25,837 nucleotides of DNA. It comes from Euglena gracilis (Eukaryota > Euglenozoa > Euglenophyceae > Euglenales > Euglenaceae). A program made the translations under genes and the position numbers. The stretch covers positions 1-25,837 of the forward strand of contig CAAHFI010738033.1 in the NCBI GenBank assembly GCA_900893395.1, read 5' to 3'. Positions 1 to 9,536 of this stretch are shown here, one piece after another (positions within the stretch are counted from its first letter, which is position 1; every line of letters begins with the position of its first letter). The notes under the pieces were generated by a model, which worked only from the letters and a program-made list of their open reading frames with translations, made no database searches and had not been told where the DNA came from.

Positions 1-765
1 GGGGGGTGGAAACCTCAGTTGCACTGCCAACCTGGTGACTTCGCTCCTAATTCTCACAAAGATTCACATGTATGTGCCATGTGTATTTGTGTATGTGTAT
101 GTGGTTGTGTGTTCACACAGGAAGCAGTAGTTCACCCCTGAATCCCAGGACTCTTTCCACACTTCTTTGGTCATGGAAAATATTGGGGAAAAATTCTTGT
201 GTCTCGGTTTTTTTTGTTGCCAAAAACAAACCAGCTTTGCTTTTCAGTTGTTTTTCTGGAAAATATTATTTCTTTTTTGTTGAACTTTCAAATTCAAAGA
301 TGATGCACTCTTGTGATGATCTGTGCAGTGGCTGTGCTCATTCATTCTTCCTTAGCTCTTCAGTCTATGACGCTTGCCATCACTGATCCAGACCACCCTT
401 GCTTTGGAGCCCGGGGCCTCTTCGCCTCTGCCAGCATTCCATGAGTCAGAGCTGTCCAGTGAAACTATTTTGAGCACATTATCTGGTCTGCAACACTAGG
501 CAGGGATGCAAGGAAACCAGTGCCTGTGACCTGTCCTCACTGACGTTTCTTTCAAGAGCTTGCATCCCTCTTTTTGGGCGAAAAGGGGGTGGTAGTGTGG
601 ATCCCTCGCCTCCCTTGGAGACTAGCAGAGGGGCAGAGGGGGGGGGAGGATGGTTGCGCCGCGGCGCGCACTGTTTTGAGTTTTTCAGTTTGCTTTTTGG
701 TTCTGGGTTAATCGGTCATGCATTGTTTGGCTGTGTGATTCCATTTGGTCCACCCATCTACACTC
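1..765. other. Non-coding flank with TG-rich microsatellite
   Basis: No convincing gene is seen. A TG-rich simple repeat with TGTGTATG-like units lies at about 65-115. The rest is AT-rich sequence with poly-T runs, and a G-run at 639-648. The open frames here have no domain-like composition and no conserved counterpart elsewhere in the window. Confidence 0.5.
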
Positions 766-1040
766 CGCATCGAAAGTCTTCACCCAATCTGGTGAAAAAA
801 GCTTTCACTCCTGGAAATTTTCGAACCTTTTATTCTTCATCATCTCATGCAAAGGTTTGGTCATGGGTTTGGTCACCCAGCTTCCCAGCCATTCAGGTTT
901 GGTGCTGTGCCATTGCTTCATGCACATAGTTTCCCAACCTTTGTGGCTTATTGATGGTTGACAAATACTTGCCAAAATGGAGAAGCCCTCTTTGCAGATG
1001 CATGTGCACACGCCATGTGCAAGGTTTTTTTGTCTGGAAG
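766..1040 (+). repeat. Large inverted repeat, arm 1
   Basis: The reverse complement of this stretch aligns with 2985-3232 over about 250 bases with scattered mismatches and small gaps. Shared landmarks are the palindromic TTGCACATGGCGTGTGCAA-type core (here around 1004-1022), the AGATGATGAAGAA block and the CACCAGATT(G/T)GGTGAAGA block. The divergence suggests age. The arms could be long terminal inverted repeats of a fourth, older element or an inverted duplication. Confidence 0.7.
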
Positions 1041-2250
1041 AAAAAGCATCGTGCTTCCACAAATGACAACAACAACAGATATTCTGATTTTGCACATATA
1101 CATTGATCACATGCAAATTCTGCCTCGTTTGTGATCAATAACGTTCAGGACCACAGGAAATCAATCTGAGCACCTCCAGCATTTTGTCTGGTAGTTCTAC
1201 GGTTCCTTTTTTTATTTTGGGTCAATTTCTTGTCTCATATGCAGTTGGGGAGGCCAGGGGGATGGTTGGGGCATGAACTTTTATCTCCAACCCCTTCCGA
1301 AAAATAAGCCCTGGATATTTTGGACCGCTGAGCACGAGGGGGCTTGTTAAAGGAACATTTTTCGGGAAGGTATTTGTTTTTGGATCAGTCAGTGTCAAAG
1401 CATTTATGTCCGAGAAACCTTTTGCTTGGTTCAGATAAGGAAACCTTGTCTATTTGCGCGCAATTTCTCGAGGATGGCCAACCTTCAACACATGAAGAAA
1501 ACGGAATTTTCAATCTATAAAATACCCTTTTGGAAACAAAGTTTGGTGGGACTTTATTTGTTTTAAGTTAGTCAGCTGAATCTCCTCAAAGGCATTGATT
1601 AGTGACACAGACTATTTTTCTCTCAGAGGGTGAGATTTTGGATTTTCTGGAAAATGGCTGCCTACCCCCCCCCCCCAGGGTAGGGTTCCCCCAGCTAGAA
1701 CCGGGCTGGACCTGGGTTCGAACCAAACTGGAAATTTTTCCATCTGGTTCAAAAACTGCGAAGCCCCCCAAAAAGTCAACTTTATTAATGTGCAAGAATT
1801 CGATTTTTTTTTGGCTAAATATGCCAGATAGCACCCATTTTTGGCCCATTTCACCTCGTTTGATTCTCTTTTGACAAAAAGCAAAAACACTGCCATAGAG
1901 CCCCCCTTCAGTTAGGGCTGAGAAGGTAATGAAATTCATTCATAAAGTCGGCCAGATGGCTTCCTGGGGTGGAAAAGAGCACTTTCCACCCAGCAGGCTT
2001 CTTTTTAACTCGGAGGAGGAGAGGGGTGGGGGTGGTGGGTGGGTGGGTGGGTCTGGGGCTGGGGAGTGTCCTGGGCCGATATGAGTATTGCCGCGAAGCG
2101 CCGATAATCTTTTTAGAAAACACCCTTTCAGCTTTCGTCTTTTTTTTTAGGAGGCCTTTGGGAGTTTCGGAAGTTCAGCTGTGGGAGATGTACCACCTTC
2201 CTCAAAGTGACCCGCACTCCTAAATGACCCCTCGGGGGGACCGACCACAG
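1041..2250. other. Gene-free spacer inside the large inverted repeat
   Basis: This is low-complexity sequence with C-runs near 1666-1678 and a GGTGGGTGGGTGGG simple repeat near 2028-2053. No gene can be supported. Near 2147 the text TTTTTAGGAGGCC resembles the CTTAGGAGGC end of element C, but only over about ten bases. Confidence 0.45.
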
Positions 2251-2756
2251 GGGGGGGGGAAATTGATATCCGCAATTTTTCCGCAATTTCCGCAATTTTT
2301 CCGCAATTTCCGCAATTTTCCGCAATTTTCCGCAATTTTTCCGCAATTTTTCCGCAATTTCACCATTATTTTGAAGAATTTTTTCCCCACCACCGAAGAT
2401 GGAAGATGCAATGAGTTCAAGCCATTCTTCAAATGGAATCAACAGGTGTGCTATTGTGTTTTGTTGTTCCCCCCCCCAGTTTACCAATTTTTATCACAGG
2501 TGCACCACTGGTCACAGGATTGGGTGCGTCCCACCTGTCAAAGAACATCAAGCGCGTTGGTTTGTGCTCGCCTGCATCGACGTGGGTGTTGCGGTGTTCT
2601 GAACCTCACAATTGAAAAATTTCTAAGTCCCCTCAAGCAGAAATGTGTATATTCCCGATATCAATTTTTTCCGCAATTTTTCCGCAATTTCCGCAATTTT
2701 TCCGCAATTTTTCTGCAATTTTTCCGAAGGCCTCCGATATCAATTATTCCCCCCCC
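2251..2756. repeat. Inverted G-run/GATATC pair enclosing CCGCAATTTT tandem repeats
   Basis: A G-run followed by AAATTGATATC at 2251-2269 is mirrored by GATATCAATTATT plus a C-run at 2734-2756. Inside are two tandem arrays on the plus strand, about 2268-2360 and 2664-2725, built of TTTTTCCGCAATTTCCGCAA-like units of 9-11 bases. The same array start (GATATC...CCGCAATTTTT) is used twice. The Phe/Asn/Pro-rich open frame through it is a product of the repeat and is not a gene. Confidence 0.65.
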
Positions 2757-2984
2757 TGGCGACCAAGCTTTTGGGATGCCGGGTCCTTGGGAAATGGAAC
2801 CCCTCTTATGTGTACCCCCCAATTGACGCTTTGAGGGATCCTGGACCAACAACATCAACAGGGTCATTTAGGGGGAGGTGGAAATTTGGGCTGGTGGCAG
2901 GTAGTGTCATATTAACATTTGCTGTCATTTGTGGAATCGCAAACTTGCAGTGTAATTGCAATGCCTCCTTCTTTTAGGCAAAAT

Positions 2985-3232
2985 GGCTTTGCACATGGCG
3001 TGTGCAACATGCATCTGTAAAGAGGGCATCATCCATTTTGGCAGGGTTTGCCAACCAACAATAAGCCGCATGAAGCAATTGCACAGCACCAGGAACTGAA
3101 CCGGTGCTCACGGCACCCAGCTTCCCCATACTATGACCAAACCTTAGGCTGAGATGATGAAGAACGGTTCGAACGTTTTCCAGGAATGAAAGCTTTCTTA
3201 ACCAGATTTGGTGAAGAGTTTTCATACTGAGT
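2985..3232 (-). repeat. Large inverted repeat, arm 2
   Basis: This is the partner of arm 1 at 766-1040, with about 1.95 kb between the arms. It carries the palindrome TTGCACATGGCGTGTGCAA at about 2990-3008, which resembles in style the short palindromes of elements A, B and C. No CTTAGG-type end is visible beside it. Confidence 0.7.
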
Positions 3233-4084
3233 GCATCAAAAGGACAACAACTGCACCGCTCGCATTTGCAGCAACCTTTTCTTCAAATTTATTTCCTAGT
3301 CACCTTTACATCGACAGCATATTTCAGGCTGAAGCCACATCTGGGAGGATGGTGGCCGCGTGAGCCAATCGTGAGGGTGGATGAACCGCAAAATCACACA
3401 TCACAATCACACAGGGTCATTTTTTTTGGGCTATATCCCTCGACTATTTACCCTCTGGGGGTGTTGGCCTGTTTGGTGGTGGCCCCCGGGTAAAGTCGAC
3501 GTTTATGTGTGTCCCCAGATGGGGTCCACAAAAATGCCCCATTTTCCTAATTTTCGGAAAATCTGATTTTTTTGTGTGTTGAAAATCCCACCAGTTCTCA
3601 TCAGTTTTTTTTTTTCGGCAGACTGCGTGATTTTGGGCACACTGTGTCTTTATGTTTCCACATCCCCCTCGGGGATTATCATTTTTCAAGTTCCAGTTTC
3701 TCTTCTGGAAGTAAATAGAACGAGGATTGGTATGCATGCAGAGAGTTATAAGTTGGGGGGGTATACTCCCAAACAAAACCCTGTGTGGAGTATTATTTGG
3801 GCGACCTCAAAGGGGTTACAATTTTGTAGGCTTTTTTCCTTGCCTGTTTTTTTTTTTCATTTGGGGATGTTGGGTTCACTTCCTCGTCAATGTGGTATTG
3901 GGGAGAGGTTGGTTCTCCACCTTTTTTAAACATTTGTGGAACATTTTGAACATCAAAACAACGTGTTTCCAATTGATTTGCAGAAAATAAGGTTCTTTCC
4001 TCCAGTTTCACGTCTCTGATCACCCAGCAGGCAGCGTCCTTTGCACTTATGCTGGCTCCGTCCATACGCCATCGGCGTAAACCA
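3233..4084. other. Gene-free spacer left of element A
   Basis: This is AT-rich sequence with poly-T and G-rich runs. I see no conserved frame, splice pattern or repeat shared with the elements. It ends at the left terminal repeat of element A. Confidence 0.45.
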
Positions 4085-4112
4085 CTTAGGCGGCCAAACT
4101 CGCACTTAAGGT
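4085..4112 (+). repeat. Element A left terminal inverted repeat
   Basis: It reads CTTAGGCGGCCAAACTCGC then ACTTAAGG. It pairs with 6765-6791 with only a few mismatches, and shares the outer CTTAGGCGGC with element B. Confidence 0.8.
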
Positions 4113-4714
4113 TTTGAATTTTAGCTTGCATTTAAGCGCAAATTTCCAATCTTTTTGAAACCTGGCAGTGAAACCCACCCTTTTGGCCCTCTGGTTCCGC
4201 CCCCCACAGTGGCGTGTGCATCGTTTTCCGTGTTGGGACCCAGGGAACAGGCCCAATTTTGGTGTTTTTTCTCAGCTTGTGCACCATTTCAAGAAAGGTT
4301 GAAAACTCTGGGTTTGAACTCCAGGAGACGTGAATTTTTCCAAAAGTGCCAAAACCCCCGTTGTGAGTCCCTCGTTTTTGGAGCCTTGACTGTGTTCCTA
4401 GATGGTGCTACACAGGCTGAGTGAAATTTGTCCCATTTTGTTGCTTTTTTAGGCTCTGTGATATGTGTCGAAAGAGTTGCCTGCTGAGGCGTCCAGAGGG
4501 TGGACTCTACACACACGTTGTGAAAATTTTGGAAAAAACGGCATGTCACAGAGTTGTGACCCCAGGGTGCTTGAAGCGCGAGGAGTGGTAGAGTGGGAAC
4601 CACCCAGGTGGGGGGGGGGTGGGGGGATTGAGGGCAAGCCGATGGTCTTGCCCCAACATCTGGTGAGCAACCGCCAGGCCCCACACTGCTGGGCATAGAA
4701 GGCAATAGTTATGG

Positions 4715-5179
4715 ACATTGCGCGAGCACGCAACAGTTTTGCATTGCGCTTAAGCGCAAGGTGAAACTGTTGCGCTTAAGCGCAATGTATAACAGAAGCC
4801 CCTGAGCTTGTGGGAGTCCTCTGATGTTTACGGTGTGTCGGGGGCCCCTCTCTGCACGGCCAGTTTGAGGGCTTGGTGAGGAAATACATTGCGCCGAAGC
4901 GCAATAGCCCATACACAAAATGAGAAGTGCAAACATGTGCTAACGTGTAATCTGAATGAACAAGCAGTGCATTATATAGGCATGTCTATTGCGCTTCGGC
5001 GCAATGTATTTCCTCACCAAGCCTCAAACTGGCCGTGCAGAGAGGGGCCCCCGACACACTGTAACACATCAAGAGGGACTCCCACAAGCTCAGGGGCTTC
5101 TGGTATGTATTGCGCTTAAGCGCAACAGTTTCACCTTGCGCTTAAGCGCAAGGTAAAACATTTGTGCTTAAGCGCAATG
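4715..5179. repeat. Nested inverted repeat 1 in element A
   Basis: The arm at 4715-4907 pairs with 4986-5179 almost base for base over about 190 bases, leaving a 78-base loop. Each arm starts and ends with TTGCGC-type palindromes. The arms would fold into one long hairpin in single-stranded form. Confidence 0.85.
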
Positions 5180-5180
5180 T

Positions 5181-6000
5181 CCTTTCAAATGGCAGATGCA
5201 TTTGAATGCAGTCGTGCTGTGTGAGAAGGTGGGTGATAGAGGAGAATGATGAGGGGGTTTGAGCGCTGCTGTGCCAGAAGCTCGGTTGGTGCTTTTGAAC
5301 TATTCAGGCGCTGGGGAGGAAGTGGCTGTTACGAATAAGACGAATTGTGGGCGGTGGGCTGTGGAGCCTGAGTGACCTTGCACTCAGTGCACAAAGTGGG
5401 GTTTTTTTTGGGATGTTGACAGAAAGACCTTTTTCGGCTGAACAATGCCCTCCATCTGCCCAGTTGCATGTGGCTGTCTGGTGGGTTGCAAATTACCGAA
5501 AAAGGGGTGTGTCAGAATTTTCTCCCTTCTCCGCCGTTGTGATGGACCCTTTCAATTTCTCAATTCCATTCGCTGATCCCAAAGTTGTGTGCTTCAAATC
5601 CTGGGTGAGGAAAGGGGGTGACGAGCTTCTTTAAAACACTTTTTCGGCACCCAAAACTGTTTCCTCGGCTGTGATTCCAGGGTTCATCTGGCACCTGTTC
5701 TTTTCCAAACAAAGTTTTTTTCGACTTTCAAAACTCGGCCAAAAAGAAGGGTCCCTCAGGCATGCTTAACTGCGAGGCACGTGGGAGGAACCTCCGGCAC
5801 TGGCCTTTGGGCTCACAACGCCCAGGACAAGAGATGTTGGGTATGAAGCAGTTGGTGGTTGCTTTCACACACCAGGAGGTTGGCTTCCTGTCCCAGGCAA
5901 GGTTTCCCTCCACCTTAGCTCTGTCCGCCCTGGTAATGAGATGCTTCCAGGACTGCTCTCTCCACCCACAGTGATGAAAATAAGAAATTAAAAATTGGTG
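5181..6000. other. Interior of element A without gene or palindrome
   Basis: This is about 0.8 kb of ordinary sequence between the two nested inverted repeats. It has no element palindrome and no supported coding region. Confidence 0.45.
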
Positions 6001-6395
6001 CCCATTGCGCCAAGCGCAATGGGCAGGCTTATGTAAAACGAAAATTTAAGAGTTACATTGCGCCAAAGCGCAATAGAAATACAATTTTAAACAGTAAAAG
6101 CAGCGTGGGTGTTGCGCCGAAGCGCAATGTTGACCAATTGTAACGCAACGTGACCGAAAGTAGGCTTCCGTCTCCATGTCCTACATTTTGTGCTCTATCC
6201 CTCTGGTGTTCATACTCTACCAGGGCCGTTCTCTCCCTGCATTGCGAGATAAGTTTCAAGCAGTTACATTGCGCTTCGGCGCAACTCACACCAACATAAA
6301 TTTATAAAAATTGTATTTCTATTGCGCTTTGGCACAAGGTAACTCTTAAATTTCCATTCTTCATAAGCCTGCCCATTGCGCTTTGGCACAATGGA
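6001..6395. repeat. Nested inverted repeat 2 in element A
   Basis: The arm at 6001-6130 pairs with 6264-6395, with a spacer of about 133 bases. Three palindromes in one arm line up with three in the other. Some palindrome halves are decayed in the right arm only. This repeats the architecture of the inverted repeat at 4715-5179 with different unique sequence. Confidence 0.8.
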
Positions 6396-6764
6396 AACAC
6401 ATGTTGACACATATGTTGTTATCATTGTGCAAGTGCGGCAATGGTCACCCACATGTTGAATTACAAAAAAATTAAAAACTCGTGCCAAAGCGCAAAGTTA
6501 TTTTTTGTAATGAAAAAAATTTGCGCCAAAGCGCAAATGCGCAATGGAGTCCCCTCGTTTCATCACCCACCGCTTTGGATTCATGCACACTGGGACCCGG
6601 GAGCGCTGTGCCCGTAGACTGTGGAGTTCCAAGTCGTTGCTTTCGTCCCCTGGCCCTGGGTGCAGGGAGACTATTTTCAGACTGTCCTGAGTCTCAGGCC
6701 ACGGTGTTCGAAACAGAATTTTTTTTTGGATTTGCGTGTCGGCGCAAATTTACAGTCACTTTCA

Positions 6765-6791
6765 AAGCTAAGTGCGAGTTGGGCCGCCTAC
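6765..6791 (-). repeat. Element A right terminal inverted repeat
   Basis: Read on the minus strand it gives TAGGCGGCCCAACTCGC then ACTTAG, matching the left end at 4085-4112. The outermost two or three bases (CTT on the left) are not preserved here. Confidence 0.8.
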
Positions 6792-8162
6792 CGTGAAACT
6801 GACATGGTCCCGGAAAAATTTCGGATTGTGGACATGCAAAAAGCCCAAAATTGGGCCAAAATTGCTGGAAAATTTCTGTTTTTTTCTATGAAAATCGATC
6901 AAAAATGCTCACTTTTGAACATTTTCTTGAACATTTTTCATGTGGAAAACACCAAAACATCAAACAATGCGCAATATGTCCAAAACTGAGGGAGAACGGC
7001 GTTTTTTTTGTTCATTTTCCGGTGCACAGCGCCGGAAGAGAAATTTTTCGCTATTTTTGGAACCTTCCACGCAAGGGGAGTGGGGGGTCCGGACACCATC
7101 TACTCAATACCGACATTCCATCCCCACAGCATCTATCCCTGACCCTGGTTGTTGGGGCCAACATGCCCCCCCCCCCCCAAAGTTGGCCTCCCAGCCCATT
7201 GGGCCGACACGAACCCCCTTTTTGAGGCAGTTTGGCTTGGCGCCTCATTGGCCCCCCTTGCCGTCGGGATGAACATAGCCCCCCTGAAGTTGGCCCCCGG
7301 CCTGTTGGGGCAACATTGCCCGTCCAATAAGCCGGGGTATGTACGGAAAAGAGTGGGGAACAACATTTTTGGCACTTCCGAGACGTAGAATTTTTATTCA
7401 CTATTTTTAGAACTTGGGCGGTTTAGGGGATGTGGGCATAGGGCGCAGGGAAGTGTGGGGAGGGTCCTGGGGGGCAGGGGTTGTTTTAAGGACCCCCGGG
7501 GAGGGGTTCCGCGGGCTGGCTGGAAAAAAGGTGCTGGCTGGACCCCCCCCCCACTGAGGGGTGGGTCTGGGTGGTCCGGCTGGCTGGGAGCTGGACCCAG
7601 CAGGTGCCCCAGAAATGCCCCCAAAAAGCCCAAATCCAGCTGGGTTGGCATTTTTTTTTAGCCAAAACTTCGGAGGTGAAACCCCAAAAACCACCCCAAA
7701 CTGCCATTTTTTCAAAAAAAAACTTTTTCGGTCCAGCCCGGCTTCCGAGCTGGACCGAGCTATATTTCCGTGGACCCCCCCCCCCCCAGGGGGTCCACAG
7801 CCCAGGTGGGAGGTGCTGGCTGGGAAAAAGGTGCTGGCTGGCTGGACCCCCCCCCCCCGGTGGTGGGGTTCTCTCCGGCTGAAGAAAACCTCTGCTGGCG
7901 GGTCCTCAGGTTGCCTGGGTGGTATCCTGGGGCATCCCTCCCTCCCACCCGCCATACACAACCGGCTTTCCCTTTCTGATGACCCCCCTAGGCTACCCTC
8001 TGGGCTGGGAAAGTATGTATTTTTTGGCTTTGGCTTTTTTTTTGCACACCAGCAAAGCTTTTTTCGCATTTGCATATTTTGAGGTGGCTTGTTACATCCC
8101 CGAGGTCAACCACCAGGTTTTGCTGTGCAGCCTTGTGAGAGTCAGCGTTGGGAAGCCTCCCA
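6792..8162. other. Gene-free spacer between elements A and B with C/G-rich repeats
   Basis: AT-rich sequence (6800-7060) is followed by C-runs and G-runs. Imperfect repeats of a GTTGGGGCCAACATGCC-like unit lie at about 7147-7330. GGTGCTGGCTGGACCCCCC-like units recur near 7531 and at 7810-7860. The long overlapping open frames on both strands (about 7400-8080) are Pro/Gly-rich products of these runs. None of the three element palindrome families is present. Confidence 0.5.
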
Positions 8163-8200
8163 CTTAGGCGGCGCTAATTGCCCAAATTTTATGCCATTTT
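8163..8200 (+). repeat. Element B left terminal inverted repeat
   Basis: CTTAGGCGGCGCTAATTGCC continues to ATGCCATTTTTT and pairs with 20701-20732. The TTAGGCGG core recurs just inside at about 8201-8208. Confidence 0.85.
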
Positions 8201-9482
8201 TTAGGCGGTCCAAGGTGTGCGGGTTTCCGTGTAGGCCACCCCCCGAAACTCAACTGATATTTCTGATAGTTAATACAACCCAGAATTGTGCGGGTTTCCG
8301 CCTGTTTCCACTGTTTTGACACGTGACCCATTTTGGAAATTAATGGTGAAAAGGGGTGGTTTTGTGAAATACCCCCCAGAAACCTGGCCGAAAATGTGAA
8401 AACGGAGAAGGGGTGGGAGAACACCTGGCCGTCGGAGCCCGGCCGTGTCACGACGGAGCCGGACCCCACCTCCGGGAGGGGGTGACATGGGGAACCTGTG
8501 AGGGAGAGGCACCCGCGTAAGCAACCCGTGCACTTTTTGAGGACTGGTGAGTGCCAACGAGCAGTGACGGGAGGGGGAAACGAACACCACTGCTGAACGG
8601 ATGTCCTAATTTTTGACAGATGGTGTGTTGGCGGGAAACCGCACAGAAGGAACCATATGTGAAGGGGCTAACACTACGAGAGGGGGCTGAATGACCAAGG
8701 CTGGTAAAAGTGAACTTGTGCGGTTATCCGTGCAAAAACATACGGGAAACCTGGGGACGTTGGACTGGGAACTGGACCTGACATCCAATGGGGCACCTGA
8801 CCCAAGGCAGCCCTCCTCCCATGCCCCCCTCACCGCCCGCCTGCCAGAGACTGCGATAGCACACGAAGCGCAACGACAGAAAGAAGGGTGAGAGGGGGAG
8901 GGTGTGTGTGCGGATCACCGTGCAGCTGGTCCTGGTCCTGGAGGGGTCCTTGGTCCTGGGGGAAGAGAGCGAGACGAAGTCTCTGTGGGCGGTCCAGAGG
9001 GGAAAGAGAGACACACGGAGGGGACGAACGGACAGCCGAATGGGTGGTCCAGGTCCAGGGCACACGAGAGGGGTATGTGTCAGAGAGGGATTCACACTCC
9101 ATACACTGCAATCGCAAAAGGGTTGGTTGGACGCACTGAATGGGAGACCAGAATGTGTGCCCTGGACCTCACACGGCGGTTGGGGCGTCCGGTGGGTCCC
9201 AGGTGAAAAAGGTTTGATGGAGTGGTCCAGGGGTTGGGTTCCCGTCGAAAGGTGAAAGGCGTTTGGGCAGTCCCGGGGGCAGTGGGTGTGCGGTGAGGGT
9301 GTGTGACACACAAAAACAAAAGCAGCGGGCGGTCCCAGGTTCAAAAGCATCGGGCGGTCCACACAGGAGGGGCAGAGGGAGCTGCTCCGACGGCCGCCCA
9401 CGGCCGTCCACGGCCGTGCACTCGGTGGGGATGGCGGCTGCCTGCCGCCCCGCCCGCCCGCCCGCCCGGCCCGCGCTGCTGC
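8201..9482. other. Left arm of element B, non-coding
   Basis: No conserved coding region is visible. Four palindromes of the B family lie at 8216-8735. GGTCC(A)GG-rich text recurs at about 8925-9240, and CGGCCGTCCACGG units plus a GCCCGCCC run lie at about 9390-9475. It would contain the 3' end of gene 2. Confidence 0.5.
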
Positions 9483-9536
9483 TCACACGTTGAGCAGCTC
9501 CTCCAGCGCGCCGGCCGGCGTGGGCTTCTTCTTCAG
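9483..9536 (-). CDS. Gene 2 likely terminal exon
   Basis: A GGGTCAG acceptor is followed by 17 codons, LKKKPTPAGALEELLNV, and a TGA stop. The LEELLNV end is helix-like and the basic start continues the style of the preceding tail. Its link to the upstream exon rests on position and composition only. Confidence 0.4.
   Translation of the reverse strand: MKKKPTPAGALEELLNV

Larger units (their letters stand above)
4128..6750. repeat. Element A palindrome family TTGCGC-n-GCGCAA
   Basis: Short palindromes with 6-8 base arms and a 3-4 base centre (TTAA, CAAA, CGAA, TTCGG or TTTGG) start near 4128, 4741, 4770, 4886, 4986, 5107, 5133, 5162, 6001, 6055, 6111, 6268, 6319, 6372, 6483, 6520 and 6731. 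Several have one decayed half, GCACAA for GCGCAA, as expected from CpG loss. None occurs in elements B or C. Confidence 0.85.
4085..6791. mobile_element. Element A: gene-less transposon-like element with inverted ends and TTGCGC palindromes
   Basis: The left end CTTAGGCGGCCAAACTCGC and the reverse complement of the right end (TAGGCGGCCCAACTCGC) match over about 26 bases, with further similarity inward. The first ten bases are the same as those of element B. About 17 imperfect palindromes of type TTGCGC-n-GCGCAA lie inside, including one just within each end (about 4128 and 6731). It also carries two large nested inverted repeats. No open frame looks like a gene, so it is best read as a non-autonomous relative. 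I found no clear target site duplication. Confidence 0.75.

Noticed and set aside
1712-1722. GGTTCGAACC text like a tRNA B-box
   Set aside because: No acceptor stem, A-box or anticodon arm can be built around it, and the sequence nearby is a C-run.
2224-2826. Plus-strand frame of 200 codons rich in FPQFFRNF
   Set aside because: The peptide pattern comes from the CCGCAATTTT tandem repeats.
7400-8082. Overlapping Pro/Gly-rich frames on both strands
   Set aside because: They are products of C-runs and GGCTGG repeats, and both strands look equally open.
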